Source of the DNA: Cylindrobasidium torrendii FP15055 ss-10
Taxonomy: Eukaryota > Basidiomycota > Agaricomycetes > Agaricales > Physalacriaceae
DNA: 64,000 nt
Assembly (NCBI GenBank): GCA_000934385.1
Contig: KN880440.1
Span: 62,001 to 126,000, forward strand
Direction: 5' to 3'
Shown here: piece after piece, positions 61,070 through 64,000 of the stretch
Numbering within the stretch: position 1 is the stretch's first letter
How the letters are laid out: each line of letters begins with the position of its first letter
Program-made: the position numbers and the translations under genes
Notes under the pieces: generated by a model
What the model was told of the DNA's origin: nothing
What the model saw: only the letters and a program-made list of their open reading frames with translations
Databases searched by the model: none

Positions 61070-61875
61070 ATGGAAAATCCAGTCGCACGAATACGGCCGC
61101 TGAAATCTTCAGACGAGCCGGCAACGAAATTCGGAATCACAAAGGCGAGCTTGGCGGAGCTCGCAACGGCCAATGTGAAAAGTGCGTTGCATCCTATGCA
61201 CATCTTTTCATACTGAACAAGCTTCAGGTGCTCTTAGCCCAATTACTCTGGCCATATGGGTAGTGCTGTGCTCCTCGTTCCTCCAATATATGCAGTGGTG
61301 GCCAGGTGCAAACGCTCCCTTCTACAAGTACCTCTCGATTGTGCCTATATGTATCGCATTTATTGCCCCCATCATTGCTCTCGCAGACTGGTAAGTTTCA
61401 TACACCGCTCTGCTTACCAATTTCAATCATGGAACATAGGGTCAACCGTCCATACTTTGAAGAGAGGACACAAACGATCTTACACGGGCCTGACATGACC
61501 AGTCTCTATGAATACTACAACAAGTCCGGAAATGGCTTCTGGCTCCTCGAATACGGAGACACCAAGGTCGGCTTCATTGCTGCTGAACGCAAAGGCGATA
61601 CTACCCACGTGACCCATCTATACGTCGACGAGCCCTTTCGCAAAGCCCATGCCCAGAACGACCTCCTGGAATACGCGATAAAGGAAGCCTTCTCTACGGA
61701 CGGCATCGTGGCTGTTACAGGAGAAACCTCCCCGTTCAGTGCATACATCGGCAAGGCGTACAAAACCCTCGGATTTTTCCAGGCCTCTTCTGGCACAAAA
61801 AGGGTGGGGATCTATCGCTGGAAGGTTGGGCAGACCTGGAGATTATCGAGGGAAGAATGGGAAAGCAAAAAGTAA
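61070..61875 (+). CDS. Membrane-associated GNAT-like acetyltransferase
   Basis: Three exons. The first gives MENPVARIRPLKSSDE; an intron (GTGCGT..CTTCAG) joins ALSPITLAIWVVLCSSFLQY, and a second (GTAAGT..CATAG) joins VNRPYFEERTQTILHG. Two hydrophobic segments therefore sit between a short N-terminal strand and the rest of the acetyltransferase fold. The core shows FWLLEYGDTKVGFIAAER, THLYVDEPFRKAHAQNDLLE, and SAYIGKAYKTLGFFQASSG. The acetyl-CoA loop (usually R/Q-x-x-G-x-G/A) reads RKAHAQN and lacks the glycine, so activity is uncertain. Similar membrane GNATs occur across basidiomycetes, with unknown substrates. Confidence 0.75.
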
Positions 61876-62047
61876 AGTATATGGACCAAATATCATTGTT
61901 CCCAACCATGATCATAGCCAGGAAGGAAGCTGTACGGCCTTCGTTGAGACAGCGGTGTGGAACACTCGGACGTCGGCCGCTAACAAGATGTTGTGTTTAA
62001 CATGGAACATGTACATTGAGATTTATTCTGATTCTGTAAACAAGCAA

Positions 62048-62934
62048 CTACACTGCCCAGACGTGCTTGTTCTGCGCAATCCACTCCTTGAGCGTGATCT
62101 TGCCTTTATGGGTGCTAGGAAGGTCAAACAGCTCAACGTCCCAATCCTTGGCGACCAGTGCCTCTGCCCCGGCTAGCATCGCCGCATACTCCGCCGGCAT
62201 TCTGGACGAAAAGCGTTTTGTCATCTCTTCCTCCGACACCGCGGTGTGAGTGATGGTGCGTCCAAGGACTTCGGAGAAGATCTTGGCCGCGTCGTCCGTC
62301 GTCAGCAACTCTGGCCCAAAGACAGGAACATCGCTGTGGGGCGGATTGTCTGCCAGGAGGGCGTCCACCGCCGCTTGGGCAATGTCGCGCGCTGCGACCC
62401 AGCCAAGTCGCCCCTTGCCCTTCGCAGACACGATGGTGTTCTCCTTCTTGATGGTGTCCAAATCAATCAATGTGAAGTTCTCTATGTGTCAATGAACATG
62501 AGCTTTCTAGCCATCGAATGTACGCAACGTGTGAACGAACCATAGAAAAATGAGGGCTTGATAGTCACCGGCGTTATGCCTCGCTTCGTAACTTCATCTG
62601 ATTCAAGATACTCCTGCACCTCTCCAAGCATGGGACCCCCTTTCGGTGCGAGGGCTGCGCTGAGAAGCACGAACCGCTTGACGCCCTTTGAGATGGCGAG
62701 TTCAACAAAGGAGCGGATGGTGCCCAAGACATTGAGTTCATGGTTGGGAGCAACAATGTAGACTGCTTTCACAGGCGGTTCGGCCGTCAGAACAGATGCG
62801 TATGTGTCAGGCTTCGACCAGTCAAATGTTGGGCGCGACACTGGGATAACGTTGAGAGTAGGGTCCGTCTCGCGAAGGAGCTGGACAACATGGGTGCCAG
62901 TCTTTCCAGTAGCGCCGAGAACAAGGATGGACAT
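62048..62934 (-). CDS. NmrA-like NAD(P)-binding oxidoreductase
   Basis: This is an atypical short-chain dehydrogenase. It begins MSILVLGATGKTGTHVVQLL, giving the dinucleotide loop GATGKTG. Later: VKAVYIVAPNHELNVLGTI, GVKRFVLLSAALAPKGGPML, ITPVTIKPSFFYG. One intron (about 62482-62545) joins NFTLIDLDTIKKENTIVSAKG, and GRLGWVAARDIAQAAVDALL and LTTDDAAKIFSEVLGRTITH follow. It ends IAQNKHVWAV. Relatives include NmrA sensors and festuclavine-dehydrogenase-like (EasG) reductases. The usual active-site YxxxK is missing, as in that group. No secondary-metabolite genes lie nearby. Confidence 0.85.
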
Positions 62935-63263
62935 GATGGTGATGAGGAAGATAGTGATGAGAACAGAAGACAGCGCCTTGAAAGGTCAGTATTTATATCA
63001 TTATGCGACTTACAGATCATGGGCACGGAAACACGGCTGGACGGTTGAGTACTAGTACGCCAACTCTCGGCGCTCAGAATTTCAGACAGGTGACATACTC
63101 CTTGTATGTGCTGTGCTGTGGTAACTAGTAAGCATGTACCAGACTGACTGTTCGCAATATGTCAGCAGGGGAGCACCCAAGGCCAGACCAGAACTCATCA
63201 GCTTGCTCATCAGGAGCACCTAGCCATTGTTCAAGTTAAGCACGCAAGGGGTCGAAGGCAATG
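62935..63263. other. Intergenic region between NmrA-like and Sen54 genes
   Basis: No gene is supported in these 329 bp. They hold the NmrA-like promoter and the 3' end of the Sen54-like gene. Confidence 0.5.
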
Positions 63264-64000
63264 TCAGATATCATTCGCATGCATTTCGACCTCTTCAAAT
63301 GCACCCTGCATAAACCTAAAGAACCCTACATTGCCTGTGTCCACAACAGCAATCACTGCCGTCTTTTTTCCTGCTCGTAGACCGACGAATGGATTGCGCG
63401 GAGGCAGTGACGGCTTCGCAAACCACGTTTGTGGTTTGAACCACTGGAACTTTGGTGCAGGCCGTAGTTTGGGAGGGATCTTAGGTGGAGGGATCTCGCT
63501 GGGTGGGGCGATGTCAAAGAGGGCGGTGAGTTCTTGCAGTGTCGGCATCGGGGTTGTTCGAGCGTTGATAACAACAAGCTGCCACGGTGCCGGACCAGGT
63601 GAGGATTTTTTGAACGGGGTGTTGTTTTGGGGTTTATACAGATTCCATAGTGGCGTATAAGGTGTTGTAGACGGCGGTGGAGGGAGTCGAAGAGATGTTG
63701 GCGTGAGCGGAGCAACTACTCTTGAGCGCATGGTGCGAAAGAGCGATGCATAAGAAGGTAGCAAGGGTGCAAATATCGAGATGAAGATGCGTTTGACGCG
63801 GTCAAGGAGTGAAGGACCGGATGGAGGCGGACGGGCAGGTGTGAGAGGTACAACAGGGTAGTCCGAGAATGGTGGGTCGAATCGTGTTAAGATATAACCA
63901 AGTCGTTTGAGGTACGCATATACCTGGAATGCCTCGAGAGTCAGCTCTTCGCCGATCATCGTCGAGTACGCTTGTTGCACGCTCATGGGTGCGCCAGCCG
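63264..64000 (-). CDS. tRNA-splicing endonuclease subunit Sen54, N-terminus outside window
   Basis: This structural subunit of the tRNA-splicing endonuclease acts on intron-containing pre-tRNAs. The visible part is one long exon: SVQQAYSTMIGEELTLEAFQ and VYAYLKRLGYILTRFDPPF match the Sen54 core, followed by a Pro-rich linker and a C-terminal domain with PWQLVVINARTTPMPTLQEL, FKPQTWFAKPSLPPRNPFVG and KKTAVIAVVDTGNVGFFRFM. The stop is at 63264. The frame stays open through the right edge (A-G-A-P before the Met at 63986), so the true start is beyond the window. Confidence 0.82.
   Translation of the reverse strand, partial: AGAPMSVQQAYSTMIGEELTLEAFQVYAYLKRLGYILTRFDPPFSDYPVVPLTPARPPPSGPSLLDRVKRIFISIFAPLLPSYASLFRTMRSRVVAPLTPTSLRLPPPPSTTPYTPLWNLYKPQNNTPFKKSSPGPAPWQLVVINARTTPMPTLQELTALFDIAPPSEIPPPKIPPKLRPAPKFQWFKPQTWFAKPSLPPRNPFVGLRAGKKTAVIAVVDTGNVGFFRFMQGAFEEVEMHANDI

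Overview
The window is nuclear DNA from a filamentous basidiomycete, most likely an Agaricomycete. The genes are dense and split by many introns of about 45-70 nt with GT..AG ends. A velvet regulator, Zn2Cys6 factor, Dal5-type permease, fungal type-B carboxylesterase and a basidiomycete-like EF-1alpha all fit this. I re-read exon joins by hand from donor and acceptor sites plus protein-family continuity, so outer coordinates are usually firm, while some inner joins and a few first exons are estimates. I saw no tRNA, rRNA, transposon or CRISPR array.

Left part (1-14034): a truncated ABCC/MRP-type ABC transporter (-), a vacuolar-type amino acid transporter (+), eIF3k (-) and WDR5/Swd3 (+) sharing an 85-bp head-to-head promoter, a glutathione transferase (+) and a Dlt1-like membrane protein (-).

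Centre (14297-26343): six adjacent genes look like one catabolic cluster. They are a DenD-like sugar-acid dehydrogenase (-), an RpiB/LacAB-type sugar-phosphate isomerase (+), a two-domain dihydroxyacetone-kinase-type kinase (+), a Zn2Cys6 transcription factor (-), a Dal5/TNA1-type anion permease (-) and a class II ketose-bisphosphate-aldolase-like protein (+). Uptake, oxidation, isomerisation, phosphorylation, carbon-carbon cleavage and control are all present. Three intergenic promoters in the cluster carry a related GC-rich palindrome (best copy 16527-16540). The kinase, isomerase and regulator recall the erythritol cluster of Yarrowia lipolytica, but the dehydrogenase and anion permease point to a sugar acid such as a tetronate. 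The substrate is not proven. This is the best candidate here for an undescribed system.

Right of the cluster: a secreted protein of unknown function with a truncated copy beside it, a Rap1-like telomere protein (BRCT plus Myb), a large protein joining a CNH-like propeller to a GYF domain, D-2-hydroxyglutarate dehydrogenase, an acyl-CoA synthetase, a secreted alginate-lyase-fold protein, a cytochrome b2-like FMN dehydrogenase, a histidine-phosphatase-family protein, Memo1, ribosomal protein eL32, a PAS-kinase-type kinase, EF-1alpha, a carboxylesterase, a velvet protein, a dienelactone hydrolase, a membrane-linked GNAT protein, an NmrA-like reductase and a truncated Sen54 at the right edge. Most of these are housekeeping genes in no obvious functional order.
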